64,000 nt of DNA from Marisa cornuarietis (GCA_004794655.1 SMMW01000521.1:2327001-2391000), one strand, 5' to 3'. Shown: positions 35,395 to 59,937, counted from the stretch's first letter. The notes: generated by a model not told the origin, from the sequence alone. Numbers and translations are program-made.

Positions 35395-36070
35395 ACCTGC
35401 AAGCATCAGAATGGAAAAGTGCGGGCGCTTTTCAAAATAAGACCGTTACTTTTGACCCATTTGCTATCCGAAAAAACGGATTAATTAAACATATCCGAGC
35501 AAATAATTATATATATATATATATACATGAATGTGAGATATTTGGGAGATTATTGCATATTCGACACGCCTTTTAGTCGAAGTATAGCTCACAATTTTGA
35601 CATAAATTAAGACTTTACATAACTATTATGTCTTGATCTTAAAGTGTCATTTTAACACTTGAGAATCGGACAGCTTTGCTGCACATCGATCGTATCGGTC
35701 AATACGACTTAATCACTGCTAATCATTGACTTTGACTAATGAGTTCTTTTGCAAGATATTTTCATTACAATTGTTCATAACTACTGAGTAAAAACAATTT
35801 ATCCTAATTCTTTCCTTTTGTTCTTGTGTGTATGCATTTCATAAAACATATCTTTCAGTAAAAAATATTATAATAATAGTTTCTAAGGCATTACTATGGT
35901 ATGATTTGTTTATAAACGAACAGATTTGCTGTAACATTTGAAGACAGACACGCACACAGAGCAGGAAACAGAACAAATCGTTGTAATTACTATAGATAAG
36001 TAAAAAAAATGTATATGACTTGAAGGTTACTGAACGATTTTTATAAAGAACTGACGTAACAATATATTTG
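35395..36070 (-). pseudogene. Relic P: remnant of a gene C-like receptor
   Basis: Collinear with gene C positions 24745-25545: an AAGTGCGGGCGCTTTTCAAAA block (exon 3 edge), patches of intron 2, and at about 36015-36060 a decayed copy of the 3' end of the V exon (TTGAAGGTTACTG...GAACTGACGTAAC). No open frame remains. Confidence 0.6.
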
Positions 36071-36374
36071 TAATACACACGTTTGTATTAAACTTATTTT
36101 GACCTTTACCATCGTCTGAAGTGCGGTGACGCGGTGTGTCATGGATGCACGAGGAAATGAAAGAAAGAACGGTAGCAGTTTTCTAATTGTAAGAAATAAA
36201 AAGAAATGCGAAACCTATCGATGATAACTAAACCTCTTAATACATATTTCAAGTAGAAGGGGAAGCCTTCCCGTGACTCATTTTCAAATATGCTTCATAG
36301 TTTCGAGAAATAAGCCCGTCTGTCTCGCACGCGGTCGGACGCTGAGAGGTGCAGTAAACATTTACATCCTTGTC

Positions 36375-37290
36375 AAACTACTGTCCTTGCTACTTTCAGC
36401 ATGTTGGCAACAAACACTTTTACAAAAACTCTGTTGCAGCTCACAGATTTTGTGTCTTTTTTTTATAAACAAACTAAACACTGCAGGCCAGATGTAAACA
36501 GAAGAAGTAAAATGGAACTTGTCCTTTTGACGGCGATACCCTAAGATTCAGGTGGGTTTTCTGTTGATTTTTTAATTTTGTGTAATATCATTTTATATCC
36601 ATATATAAGAAAAAATTTAGGTTACAAAAGAGTTGTACATGCCCTAGGAAGGGACTGGCGTCTTTTGTTTGCATGCAGTATTTTATTAAGCGCTGCACCC
36701 ATGTAGCTTTTAAAATGAAAAAATGGTTCTAAATCAAGGTAGAAAACCCTTTTTAATACTGTTCAAAAATTGAAAAGCTTGTAAGAGTTCTGCCTCTTTT
36801 TATAGTTTTCGGAGTGATCAATCACAACTAAAATAATTGGGTAGATATAATGATACCATACGATGTTATCAGGTAAACTCATATTTTATGTGCCCCAAGA
36901 AAAATGTTGTCTTGTAGTTCCCTTGCGTAGCAACATAAATGTGAACAAACATTGTATTAGTACGCTTATTGTAAAAATAAATTACAAAAATACTAAGTCT
37001 ACAAGTTCTTATTTTTAATAAGGATTGTGCAAATTGGACTAAGGAATATTAGCATTGTTCTTCAGATTACTGAGATCCTACATAGACAAAGTGCTTACAG
37101 TAGATGAAGAGGACTCACAAAGACACATCACTTAATAATGACAATAAAGCACTAAGACATGTTTGGCATTTAATTAAATTAGCACCGTTCACTATGTAAT
37201 ATATGTCAAAGAATATTTCAACGACAGAGATATCAAACGATTTTAAGATCTGACATTTTAATTAAATGTCGACGATTTTCTCCTAGGGCA
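36375..37290. repeat. Duplicated upstream segment (copy at relic P)
   Basis: Partner of 26490-27520, with the same order of blocks including the inverted pair GCATTTAATTAAATTAGCA (37166) and TTTTAATTAAATG (37256), then CTCCTAGGGCAT. Confidence 0.65.
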
Positions 37291-37914
37291 TGTCTTGTAA
37301 ATTCTTTTTCATCCCAAGTAATTTTTCTTTCTTTTTTATGGCCATACGCTTGTGAACTGTCGGCCCAAACTCATTTTATGGCAAAGAGCATATACAGAGC
37401 AGAAATGATTTTTTTGTATTTATGTGCTGTCACGGCACTAAAGGCGTGTATGGGTGGATCAAAACTCCTCCAAAAATCTGAATTTTAGAAATAAATACAA
37501 TATTATAAAAATCAACAAACAAATCAGTATTAACTATATCTCAAAACACATTACAATAACTCTGCTCTTTGAGTTCACTGATAGCACGTCTGTTTTTAAG
37601 GCCTCTGCTGTCAAGTCTGGAGCTTCATCAAAGTAACCCGATAGTCTGTTCGCAGTTACGGCTCCTGTTAAAATTCGGTTCGAACTATTAATTCTGTGGG
37701 TTACCTCCCCATTATCATTGTCCCTTTATCCACTATTGATATTGTGCGTTACATCCCCAATATTACTGTCCCCTCACCTGTTGTTATCGTGTGTTCAGTC
37801 GCGCTCTTGTCGAGTCACTCTTTACGCGTGCAGTATGATGTAATCGTGTACTGTGTGTGAATGTTATGTGGAGTTTGATGTAGTAGTGAGCCGGTATAAG
37901 TGTTGTGTGTGAGT

Positions 37915-38100
37915 GTTACGTGCAGTATGATATATGTGGGAGGAGAGAAACCCGGAGCATCGCAGAAAACTTCCCGACGCCCAGATATCATACACAGAGA
38001 GTGACTCGAGACGAGATCTGAACCCAGAGCTTTTCACTTAAGTGTAACAAGTTAGTGTTTCAGCCACTACACTACAGATAAATCCCTGTGCTGGTGTCTG
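37915..38100 (-). mobile_element. tRNA-derived SINE-like element
   Basis: On the minus strand a tRNA-like head (GTGTAGTGGCTGAAACAC, about 38055-38074) is followed by a B box GGGTTCAGATCTC (38013-38025), then a body ending GGGTTTCTCTCCTCCCAC. The block GGGTTCAGWTCTCGTCTCG is shared with the element at 54720. Confidence 0.6.
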
Positions 38101-39280
38101 TCTTTGACCCCGCCCTACCCAAACTTTCGAATGACGTTTCTAGCTGTTCCTTGAAACTGTATTTAAACCCTCAAAGTTTGTGCCGAGTGAAGAAAAATAA
38201 AGAAAGACTGACAGGTAGTGTTCGCAGCGAGACAAATGCAAACTGACAATTTTTCTTTACGAAGGTTACAGAAGAAACAAATTTATGCTTTTCTACATTT
38301 AGCCCTAGATTAAAGGAAAGGAAACTGAAACACTGATTAGCTATAAAACAAACGCATCTAAGAGAGACAATTAGAATATGTACAAAGATCGTTGCTGTCT
38401 AACTTGAGAGATAGTTTTGATTAACAAAGAATTTACATATTGATCATGTAAATAGATGTTTACGTTTAATAGCTGGTCTCTGACACCAATCAAAAGATTT
38501 AAATTAGATAATATTTTAGTCCTGATTAGAAGTGATGAAGTCTGAAGAAAGAGAGAGAGCGAAAGACAAACAGCGCGCATGTATCATGTGGCGCGTGTCA
38601 GCTTTTTGTACGCTTGTGTTGGAAAAAATATTAAAATAATTTTTGTTTGAATGTGATATTATCTTTAAATAAAAGCATTAAAAGGGAGTGAATAGTAAGT
38701 ACAAAATAATGTAAAAACATATAGCCAAATGTGTAAATAAATACTAACATTGCAGTATTACAAAATTACAACATATGATTTTAATAAATTTGAGAGAAAT
38801 TTCAATCATTTCTTCTCGATAGTTTTATTGTATGATAGCAACAGCATGCCTCCACAATTATAACACCATGTCTACAGTGTCAGTCTGTTACACTGTAGCA
38901 TTTTCTCTAACAGTAGGACACAGTAAAGCTTCTAAACGTGAAAGTAACGATACGTAAATTTCATATGTAATGAAAATAATAAACGAACATGATCGATAAA
39001 AGCAGCTCTGTACTTATGTATTATTTTAATTAAAAATCAAATGATGTTTTCATTCTTTCGCTTTCAACACAATGTTTATACTAAATTTAAAAAAAAATGT
39101 CTGATGAGTTGACTGTTTCTTCGACCTACACACAATTAATATTTTAATTTAAATAATCAATCAATTTAGTGTCAAACATAATAGCATAATGGTTGGAGTA
39201 ACCAGTTAAACTATAATGAAATGTTTGGTGTACAGTAGACTGATGGTGTAATCAGTGAGAGTACAAGAGAAAAGGCGGTG
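38101..39280. other. Downstream flank of the FReD gene
   Basis: AT-rich, no gene seen. An AATAAA on the minus strand near 38823-38828 is a possible poly(A) signal for the FReD gene, 450 bases past its stop. Confidence 0.4.
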
Positions 39281-50966
<11,686 letters not shown>

Positions 50967-51879
50967 TTGTATTCACTTGTTAAACACCTGTAAACACGTG
51001 ACGTGCAAATTTTATTAAACTTTCTCTTATATTTCTTTGTTAAAATAATAGTAATAAGAACAAAAGGTACTACAAGCAATAAAATATAATTATAACGTAA
51101 CAGGCATAAAGAAGCGCGATCGACACTTAACACAAAAACTAGGCTAATGTGTCTGACAGGCAGGAACAGAGACTGGAAATATGTACAAAAGACACTGTGA
51201 CAGGAAGTGACGACGAAAAGTAATCAGCAATGGAATAAAGGACAGACAGGCTATCAATCCTGTAAAGTGCAGGCGGCAGAAAAGGACGCAATCAGCAATT
51301 CGGAACAGTGCACGTGACAGTAGTTTTGTGTGCATACTGATTAAAAATAATCCATAGACATAGTCGTGGGAAACATCTTTAGAAAAATGGAGAAAACGTG
51401 ACTGATTAATATCAATCAACATAGTCTCAGACGGACTAGAACTATGTTAGTGCTGTGCCACAGATGCAATAAAGAACTAAGTGTATTTGATCCTTTTTAT
51501 GGCAAGTCACAGTAAGATGAAAAAATTAGTAACATTTTTTATGACTGTTGAAAGGAAAAATATGTAAGAAGTTAACTTTTCTTTAACTGAGCAAAGTCTA
51601 TGAATTATAAAAACGACTACGCCGAAAAAAGAAATTGGAATGAAGCTGTGAACTAGCAAAAAAAATCCAGAGTTGTTTCTCTTTTTATAAAGAAAAATAC
51701 AAATAGGATATTGTGCAATAGCTGTGCAATACAATTATCTCGAGAAATTGATCATTTAAAAGGAAGTTTACAAAAAAAATTAAATCAAAGACGGAAGAAA
51801 GTGTTTTGATAATATTAGATTGGCAAGATTTGTGGTTGAGGGAAGTGAAACATTATAAAGATCAATTAGAAATTACAGC

Positions 51880-52012
51880 TGGTTTGCCGAGCGATTTGTC
51901 TAACGGTCGTACATTTATAAATCACAACCTTTTTTGACGTATCGTGATTTGGAAAATAAGGTTTGAGATGAAACGATAAATTTCGAGCTTGTTGGGTTCA
52001 AAACTGTCCCAT
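51880..52012 (+). mobile_element. tRNA-derived SINE-like element
   Basis: A-box-like TTGCCGAGCGATTTGTCTAA (51884) and B-box GGGTTCAAAACTGTCCC (51994-52010) on the plus strand, about 105 bases apart, wider than a tRNA. No tRNA fold is claimed. Confidence 0.45.
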
Positions 52013-54269
52013 AGAGTGTTGATGTCCTCGCCGACACAAATATTACCAAGAAGAATTTTAAAAAAATAAACAAAATTAAATTAAATAATAAGCTGTTATT
52101 TTTAAATACATTTGTCAAATGAGTGTATTGTAAATTACATATCTTTATTAACTTTATTATAAATGAATAAAGAGCTAGAATGTTTTGCTACTGAGACAAA
52201 TTTTCAGTTAGGGTACTTACCGGTACTTAAAAAGTTGTACTGATATCTTCTGACAGGCTCCACAGATTGGCTGTCGTGACAAAGCAGCCACTTAAATATT
52301 TTTGACTAATGGATGATTGTTGATGATAGGATTAGTCGTATATAGCAGGCGACCGTTCTTTCCACATCCACGATTGGAGTAACACTTGCTGTTGATAAGG
52401 GGTCAGTTGCACAACCTGTTTCTAAACCTTAAAAGTGTTCTAAAGAAGCAAAATATCTTTTTGCCAATTAGATGCATTTCACAAGAACACACACAAAATT
52501 GTACTGACAGGACGGAAAGTCAGACTTAAACAATTTAATCTTACTTAAAGCAGTATTAGTTTTAAAAATTCCAAAATTGTGGTGTGCACTTTAAACTGAT
52601 TATCTAAAATGATTTAAGGCATACAAAGTGTTTAAAGTTAGAAATGTGTTGTGCAACTGGCCCAAGGAGTAGAAACAAGAGGATTAACAGAAACAACAGA
52701 TGGCAGCGGCCTCACAAATACGAACGTTGTCTGTAAAGTCCTTTTGATCCATGTTTTGCGATACAATTTCGGCCTATCTGTTATTTTGACTTTATGTTAT
52801 CTCAAATCTTTGAACGACACTGAAAACTCGGGAAGTCAAACTGTTTTTACTCCGTCTCCCGTGTCGTCACGTGTTCACTCATGTTTTGGTTGGGGGTTTT
52901 ATTGTTGTCGTTTCGTGAGGCTGTCGTTTCGTTTCAGCAACTATTCACACAACAAAATGTCTTTTTTGCAACTGATGAACGACAGGAGTGACGACGCTTA
53001 TACTCAAATAACGAAGAGAACGTGACTTGTCATTTGGAACGGAACTTCACAGTTCAGCTGTGTTTTATAAATAATGTGCAATAGCTTAAAATACACCAGC
53101 CAGATAGTGTTCCTTTTTAAATTCCCCATCTGTTTTCTGCTTGTCTGTTAATACTTTTTATATCCTATATATACATGTATAGATAGAGAGAGAAAGAAGA
53201 GAAAGAGAGAATGATCATTATTTTATTATTAATATGGTAGATACTAGAAAACAGTAAAACTATTAGACTTTATGTCACAAAATCCGATATATGTATTTGC
53301 TCTCATAACAAGTGATTTTTTCACAAGTAATTTGGCTATACCTATTTGCTTTGTAAAATATAAATTTTGTCTTCTAAAAATTTGTAGTAATAAATCACAC
53401 TAGCCTTGATAATTACTTTATTACTTTTAACAGCAACAAAAGAAGGTCGTTTCTTTCTCTCCGGGTTGTTTTCTACAAAGGTCTTGAGAAAGTGATATGT
53501 AGCATTTCCGTCTGGTAAGGTTCAACTCATGTCTTCATTCAGAAAATATAGTTAGTAACATTCACTAATCACTGAGTTGGAAATCTCTAGGCGTGGGACT
53601 TTATAATGAGAGTGGGTTATACAAATAACGTTAAGAAAAACACAAAAATGAAACCGAGGTAAACAAGTGATACTCAAAAACTGCAACAATACCCGTCTCT
53701 GTGTTACTACAACCGATCTCCTAAAAACGCCCGCAATATGAAAACAAAAAAATGCTGGTCTATTGAGAAGGTTCTAATTACAAATAGTCCTAATTGAAAT
53801 CTAATTAGTGACACAGTAGGTTGTATATGTTTCTTACACATGGAACTGATAACGCATATCCAAGTACATTCGCTACCCAACACGGCTGGAAGAGTCAGGC
53901 AATCGTCAAGAGCTGCTTAATTCTTACCATCTGTTCAACTGCAATATCCTGGTTTGCTGGCTTTAATTACACTCTACATCCATCAACGATGCTAGGCGCC
54001 AGGTGCTCCGGACAAATAACACCGATTACGTCCACGCCTCAACGTCCCTGTTTTTTGACTGGCTGCAGTCAACCGTCGTGTTCGACGAAAATGCCTTGGC
54101 TAGAAGTATCTCAATCACTGTCCCTAAACTTTTTTTAACGGTTTAGTCTTCACTTCCTTGTTTTATGAACCTTTTGGCAAATACCTATGTGGATGTCTAT
54201 GAAGAGGCTAGCAAAGCTCATAGCAACTTGATGTAGGGAATGGTATCCTAAAGACTCTTTTTGTATCAA

Positions 54270-54600
54270 AATAGTAATGAGGATTTAAAGCGCTTTTTTA
54301 TAGATTTCCTTAAAGCGCTTTACATAAATCATATAGACTAAACTGTTAACAACTATGCACCTATATTTACCTATAATAGACACACTCACTTCTACAATAT
54401 ACACTCCTTCATACACAAAGTAAATTACACATGCTATACACGTTCGTGGTCAGGACAGGGTCACAGGGAAGTCGTAATTTTGAAAAGATGTGTCTTAAGC
54501 TTAGACTTACAGAAGGTAAGAGAATCAGAGTGACGAAGGCTGACGGGTAATGGATAGAGCCGATGAAGACGCCTACTCAGCGATCGGTCCAGAAAAAAAC
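54270..54600. repeat. Dispersed repeat with AAAGCGCTTTACA blocks
   Basis: Two AAAGCGCTTT motifs 26 bases apart, then a segment with AAGATGTGTCTTAAGCTTAG and GACGGGTAATGGATAGAGCC. It resembles widespread marine-invertebrate repeats; class and ends are uncertain. Confidence 0.45.
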
Positions 54601-54719
54601 TAAGAACTTTCTTATGTGAAGCCGGACGACAACCAGCACTTGTACAACTTACCCAGTATTAGGTCACAGCGTCTCGCCGAGTAACGAGAATATGTAAAAA
54701 AAACAAAAACAAAGCAGAC

Positions 54720-54925
54720 ATGAGGACTAGGGGGAGGGGGGAATTGGTGTTTTACGCCGAGCCAGCAACTAAGGCTACATCTCAGCAAGGCAGCCATTCC
54801 TGTAAATAGATGCCACATGCAAAGAAAGAACAGCATGCCCGAGACGAGAACTGAACCCAGGACAGCCAAACTTCACTGTACTGGACTGGTGACAGGCGCT
54901 AACAGTTGCGCCTCCGGACAGCAAT
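54720..54925 (-). mobile_element. tRNA-derived SINE-like element
   Basis: On the minus strand the head (GGAGGCGCAACTGTTAGCGC) is followed by B box GGGTTCAGTTCTC (54846-54858) and a body with TGTAGCCTTAGTTGCTGGCT and GGCGTAAAACACC. The head block is shared with 37915-38100; the bodies differ. Confidence 0.62.
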
Positions 54926-55044
54926 GACGTGAGGAATAGAGGCTGGGGTTGACTAATAGAGCTTAATGAAATACTCACCACTTTTTTACTTTGATTATGT
55001 AAAACAATATATAAAATAAAAAACAAGTAATATCCTGATTATTC

Positions 55045-55933
55045 TGTAAGCGGACTGACCGGTCGCTACGCTACACCTACACGGCCCTAGCGCCATAAAT
55101 CAGTCCGTTCCTCTTTCTTGTCCCAGGGGAGAGGACGGAAGTTCCCAAGGAGAACTTTCTTTCTAAAGTTCTAGCTCTCGTTAGTCTGGTGTGTATCTCA
55201 TATACTGCCTCGTGTTGTGTTCTTTTTTCCCATCTACGGCACCCGCACTCAGCCGACCTTGGAGTCCACAAAAGACCCTGCTTTTCTCTCAACCAAAGTG
55301 TGTTCTCTGCGGTGTATCTCTCAGCTCCTTGATCTTCCTGTGTGTTCTGCTGCTCGACACGATTACAATGGATGGCACGATTTCTTTCTCTCTACGGATT
55401 CTCATTCATCTCGTTTACACGACGAGGACACATACTTCACGTTAGTATACGGACTAAGACACTTACACAAATAAATAAGTTCAAAGACATAAATTTATTT
55501 ACATAATTTACAACTACGGCTGCTATTATTCCTATTCTAATTAACCTACCTAGCTAAATCCTAACACCTCATCCCTTGGGGGGAAGGGGGATGAGTGATG
55601 AGAGTGCTTTTCAGCCTGCCCAGTCGCCTTTCTGCAAACAGGTACCTCTCGTACTCAGGGTGGGTAGAGGGAAGGGGGTGGGGAACAAGAGTGCTATTCA
55701 GCCTGGTCCAGTCACTTTTCAGCAAACAGGTACCTCTCTTGTAGTGACCAGTCGTCTTTCGACAAGCAGGTCCAGAGACTGACTTTTCTGTGGTATTTAT
55801 ATCGAAGTAGCTGGGTGCTACGTAACCCGTTGTGCGGTCAGCCTCGCGCGACCAAGCATGAGGTGGAAAGGGGTGCGGGGTAGAAGGGAGAAAGGACCGT
55901 CAGTGGTACAAGCTGTCTAGCGCTCCCGCTACA
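55045..55933. mobile_element. Candidate solo LTR, 889 bp
   Basis: Begins TGTAAGCGG and ends CCGCTACA (an imperfect terminal inverted pair, TG...CA) and is flanked by ATTC on both sides (55041-55044, 55934-55937). It is richer in GC than its flanks, contains AATAAA at 55470-55475 and has internal tandem repeats. No retroviral-type genes or second LTR are nearby, so recombination between LTRs is the likely origin. Confidence 0.6.
55597..55780. repeat. Tandem repeat inside the candidate LTR
   Basis: A unit of about 91 bp (GTGCTWTTCAGCCTG..., CAAACAGGTACCTCTC) occurs twice, with a shortened third copy near 55742. Confidence 0.7.
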
Positions 55934-57804
55934 ATTCCATTATCAGGGACAATTTTTTTTATCACTTTCAGCTAAATTTTTCAAACGTCAAGAATGGTTA
56001 GATATCATAACGTTACGGTCCTTCCTCCCAAATTATTTTAACAGCAGACATGTCGAGAATAGAGACTATTGAGACAGCACAAATTAAACGAGCAAATTAA
56101 AGCTGTCGTACGATTAGCTAACTGATAAAAGTCGAGAAGATTATTAGCCTTATTGTGACCCATACACTGCTGAAAGATAATACATTTTCTTATGTTTGAG
56201 TTACATTAAACACAGGCCTCAATCTAAAATCGTCAAACATTATTTTAGCTTTATTAAAAAGAGCCTAACCAGTATTTGTTTGAAAGAGAATCAAGTTCAG
56301 ACGAAAGCAAAGTAATCAAATAGATGTAACTTTTTGAACCTGCTCAAGCTCCCCTGTACCAAAAGACCGCCTTGATATTAAAGAATAAAAGTTTTGGTCA
56401 GTTAACGACTATAATTATATCAACTCTTTACTCGCTGAATGTACAAATACTGCTAATTTGCCAACATATTTTCTCTGTACCCTTTGCTGACCTCCTATTA
56501 GAACCGAGTTGATTACAAATTCGCTGTGATAGTCAAAGTTTTACCTGTAGCTCCTCTTCTGCCTGCAATCCAATGGTTGTTTTCTTTTTTAATTCCAGTC
56601 ACCTTTATTCCAAAAACGACCAACCAACTTTATACCTTATGTAACGCTCGCCAATCCTATGAAACTCGCTGCCATTCACAATTTAAGCCATTCAGCATAT
56701 TCCTTGTTTCAAAAGACTTTCTCATTTCGATAATAGTTTTGTAGAAATTACATTCTCGTCTTTAGTTTATGCTGTCCATAATTAAGATGTGTGTGCGTGC
56801 TTGTCTATGTTTGCGTGTGTATACGCCCTTGTCTCTCTGTGTGTGTGTGTGTGTGTGTGTGCCAATTTTTTAATTCTTTTATATTACATTTACTTTTATA
56901 TAGTATTTGACCACGCGTTTCTTCTTGTTCGTCTTCTTGTTTTTCTTCTTGTATTATTATTAAGCAATTACTCTAACGAATGCATACACGCGCGCACTTA
57001 CATATCACGCTCTTATACCTTACTCAAAGGACAGTTTCCATCCCTACTTACTCTCTACCTTGTAAAATTATTTCAACTGCAGAAAGTAAGGAATAGAGAC
57101 TAACAAGACATGCTAAGATGCATTTCAGATGCATTTCATGCGAATTAAAGCTTACTTACTAAGATGCGTTTATTTCCGTGTGTGTATGTGTGTGTGTGTG
57201 TGTGTTTAGAGAATGATAGAGATAGTACTCTAAATTACCATCCTCTTCCTACTAATATCTATATTCTGTTATATTAAATTTTTTGTACGTAATTGTATAG
57301 ATGTTATTTATACGAAGAACCAGACATAGTGTGTTTTTTTCATTTTCGTTCTTCTTCTTTTTCTTCTATTATTATTAAGCGCTTACTTTAATGCGTGCAC
57401 ACACGCGCGCACATACGTTTCACGCTAATATACACGAAACTACACTTAGTTTTAAAAAACCATTTTATTACATTTTATTAGGCACGTATACAGTTTTTAC
57501 TAAGTAATAATATTATAGAAAGTAATGCAGATTGTGAACTCTTAACAGCACACATAAATAAGTGATAATCAAAGAAAAAATCATTATTATAAACATTTTT
57601 AATGAATTATAAAGTACTGTTATAAGCTTTTTTCACTTTCTCCTTGCTTGCCTCCCTTTACATAATCAGTAAAGAAAAAGGGAGATAAGTTACCTTGCCA
57701 TTTGGCTCTACTCATCTACAAATTTATATACAGTTTAAACACGGCACAATTTACATTTAAATTGTCGTCACAGATGTTTTATCAATGGAAACTCAATATA
57801 TTTT

Positions 57805-57918
57805 TTATTTAAAGTTAATATGGCTGTAGTAAGTGTCCCGGTGTTCATGTTCAGAGCGAGGGACTTGGAAATGTAGTTCAGTGTATTCGTCATTTGCAAT
57901 CACTGCTTCAGTCGTTCC
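57805..57918 (-). pseudogene. Gene A exon 10: terminal cytoplasmic exon
   Basis: 114 nt, phase 0, stop at 57805. It holds NDEYTELHF, matching gene C's EEYNALHF, and TYYSHINF; TYYSHI fits the ITSM pattern TxYxx[V/I]. Confidence 0.75.
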
Positions 57919-58218
57919 CTTTATAAAAATATGGATGATTCCGAGTAAGAAAAAATCATCTACCGTTTAAAATTGTAAATTTTGTATATTTCGTTTCTTG
58001 TGCACAAACAACTTTAAATAATCAGACAATTTAAATTAAAGATATTTTAATAATAAATTACTTCAATTTTTATGAAATAACATTACTGCAGAGACAGTAT
58101 GCGCTTATCACTTTCTAGAAATTTGAAGAAGATTGTGATTGTATTTTTATTATATTTATTCATTTAGACATCCTTCAGTCTTTTCTCATGTGACAGACTT
58201 CACTGAAACAGATCTTAC

Positions 58219-58325
58219 GCTTGTATCAGGCTCCGTCGACCCAGACATTGCTGCCCAGGGAACAAGACGATACACGCCCAAGCCACAGTCAGCTGACAGT
58301 TCAGTGACATTCATGTAGATAGCAC
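58219..58325 (-). pseudogene. Gene A exon 9: cytoplasmic
   Basis: 107 nt, phase 1 to 0; acceptor TTCCAG, donor AGC|GTAAGA. It reads AIYMNVTELSADCGLGVYRL, paralogous to gene C 19057-19151. A YxN motif is kept. Confidence 0.76.
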
Positions 58326-58702
58326 CTGGAATTCATAATTATGATTAGCAGAAAAGGAAAAAAATAGATCAACATAGTAAATATGTGATTTGTGCCACTA
58401 CACTAACATTTTCTCTGTTTAAGTAGACAATATGCTAAAAGGAAGATGCAATAGACAATTTTTGTAAGTTCTCTCCTTCTTACTGAATTTTTAACATGTT
58501 CTGGGTTATTTTCCAAACTGATTAAACTTCTTAAAAGTTTAATTTAGATAGTTTATTGATTTTTTTACTTATTAAAAATAAGTAATTTCAATAATAAAAT
58601 AACTTTCACTACATCTTGTTACCAGCAACTCAAACATTGTTCATACAATTTTTTTTCTTTGTTACCATGACTTTGACTTTAAAACAAGTCTCATTTGTTT
58701 AC

Positions 58703-58996
58703 CTGATAAATCTGGAATTGGCTTACCTGTCTTGGTGAGCTTAGGTTTAATAATCGGCTTTAATGTTTCTCTTGTTTCATTCGAGTTATGAGGAGATGCA
58801 GTAGCCAAATGGTACCCAGCGCTCTCTGTACCATATAGTCTGTTCTCAAATGTCTCACGCAAGGAAATATTCTCGTTCTGGCCGTGGTGTTCAGTGGTGG
58901 TACCGGTAATGGTGTACATATCACCCAACGGTGCAGCATAGCGTACAACAGGAGGCTATTTCGTACGCTTGCTGACGACTGCATAAAAACTTAAAA
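58703..58996 (-). pseudogene. Gene A exon 8: cytoplasmic, with nonsense codon
   Basis: 294 nt, phase 1 in and out. FYAVVSKRTK is followed by TAG, then PPVVRYAAPLGDMYT continues the family frame. A second good donor, ACAG|GTAAGC (exon end 58727), is in the same phase and would drop eight codons. Confidence 0.76.
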
Positions 58997-59600
58997 CTAA
59001 TTGTGATTTCAACAAGCACTACGCAAGCATTAGCCACAATTACTGAATAAAGCTTTCTTTCCTCGATCGTTTTATGCTACCGTATACTTCCATGCACTAC
59101 TGTTTCAGTTCTTTTACTTTTAGAATGTCTGTACAATGACTGTCTAACCATAAGAAATATATAGAGGTATCATTAGTATAGATATACTCTACTAGGATAT
59201 AGATTAGGCAAATCCCCTCCTGTCAATGATCTCACGATCAAAAAGCAATAGAGCTTTTTTTCTTGAAAGAAACTGATTAAATATCTCAATATTACATCCC
59301 ACAGTGAGAGAAAGAATGTGTTGAACATGTTTAAAACTACACATCTCACAATACTTGCCATACCGGTAACATAGCTTTACTGCAAGGGCACCGAACGTTC
59401 AGACTTTGGATTACAAGAAAGATTAGTAAACTGTGAGACCGTATAGACGTGGCCTGAGCGATGATCACTAAAGCAGCGCATGGTTATAGGAAATCTATGT
59501 GTAACATTTATATTATTGTTCGCTTGAAAATCGATACCGAAAGAAAAATCAATTGGTTCTTATTGTTAATATGAACTTTACAAGGTCTAAACCTACTCAC

Positions 59601-59710
59601 CTAGCCGTGGCTTGACGATGTAGACGAAGACAAGTGCTCCAATAACAGAAAAATAACAACAGCACCAACAATTCCGCTAATTGGTATGGTACCATGTGAC
59701 CGTCTGTTGC
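59601..59710 (-). pseudogene. Gene A exon 7: transmembrane, frameshifted
   Basis: 110 nt; acceptor GTGCAG, donor CTAG|GTGAGT. ISGIVGAVVIF is in frame; after the TTTTT run the family sequence SVIGALVFVYIVKPRLG is read only in another frame. The actual frame ends in TAG at the exon boundary. Confidence 0.78.
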
Positions 59711-59937
59711 CTGCACAGATTAAGAAACGAACATGTCCATGTAATAAAAATTTAGAAATGTACTTGTTCTTCTTGATCATAAATCATAATTGATGTAAAA
59801 TTAGTCTGTTGATTGTTGTGATGAAGATTATTTCGTTTGCAAATGGACTTTAATGTGCTTGCTTATGTTTATTATTCTATTACGTGAAAATAAAGTTTTA
59901 AAAAGATTTGTTTAGCGAAAGTATAATATTTTCTTAC

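Larger units (their letters stand above)
50967..57804. other. Repeat-rich spacer between gene A and the FReD gene
   Basis: No gene is supported. Contents are SINE-like elements (51880, 54720), a dispersed repeat (54270) and a candidate solo LTR (55045-55933), listed separately. The longest chance ORF (52651-53025, plus) has no recognisable features. Confidence 0.55.

Noticed and set aside
52651..53025. Plus-strand ORF of 124 codons
   Set aside because: No recognisable motif; length is within chance for this amount of sequence.
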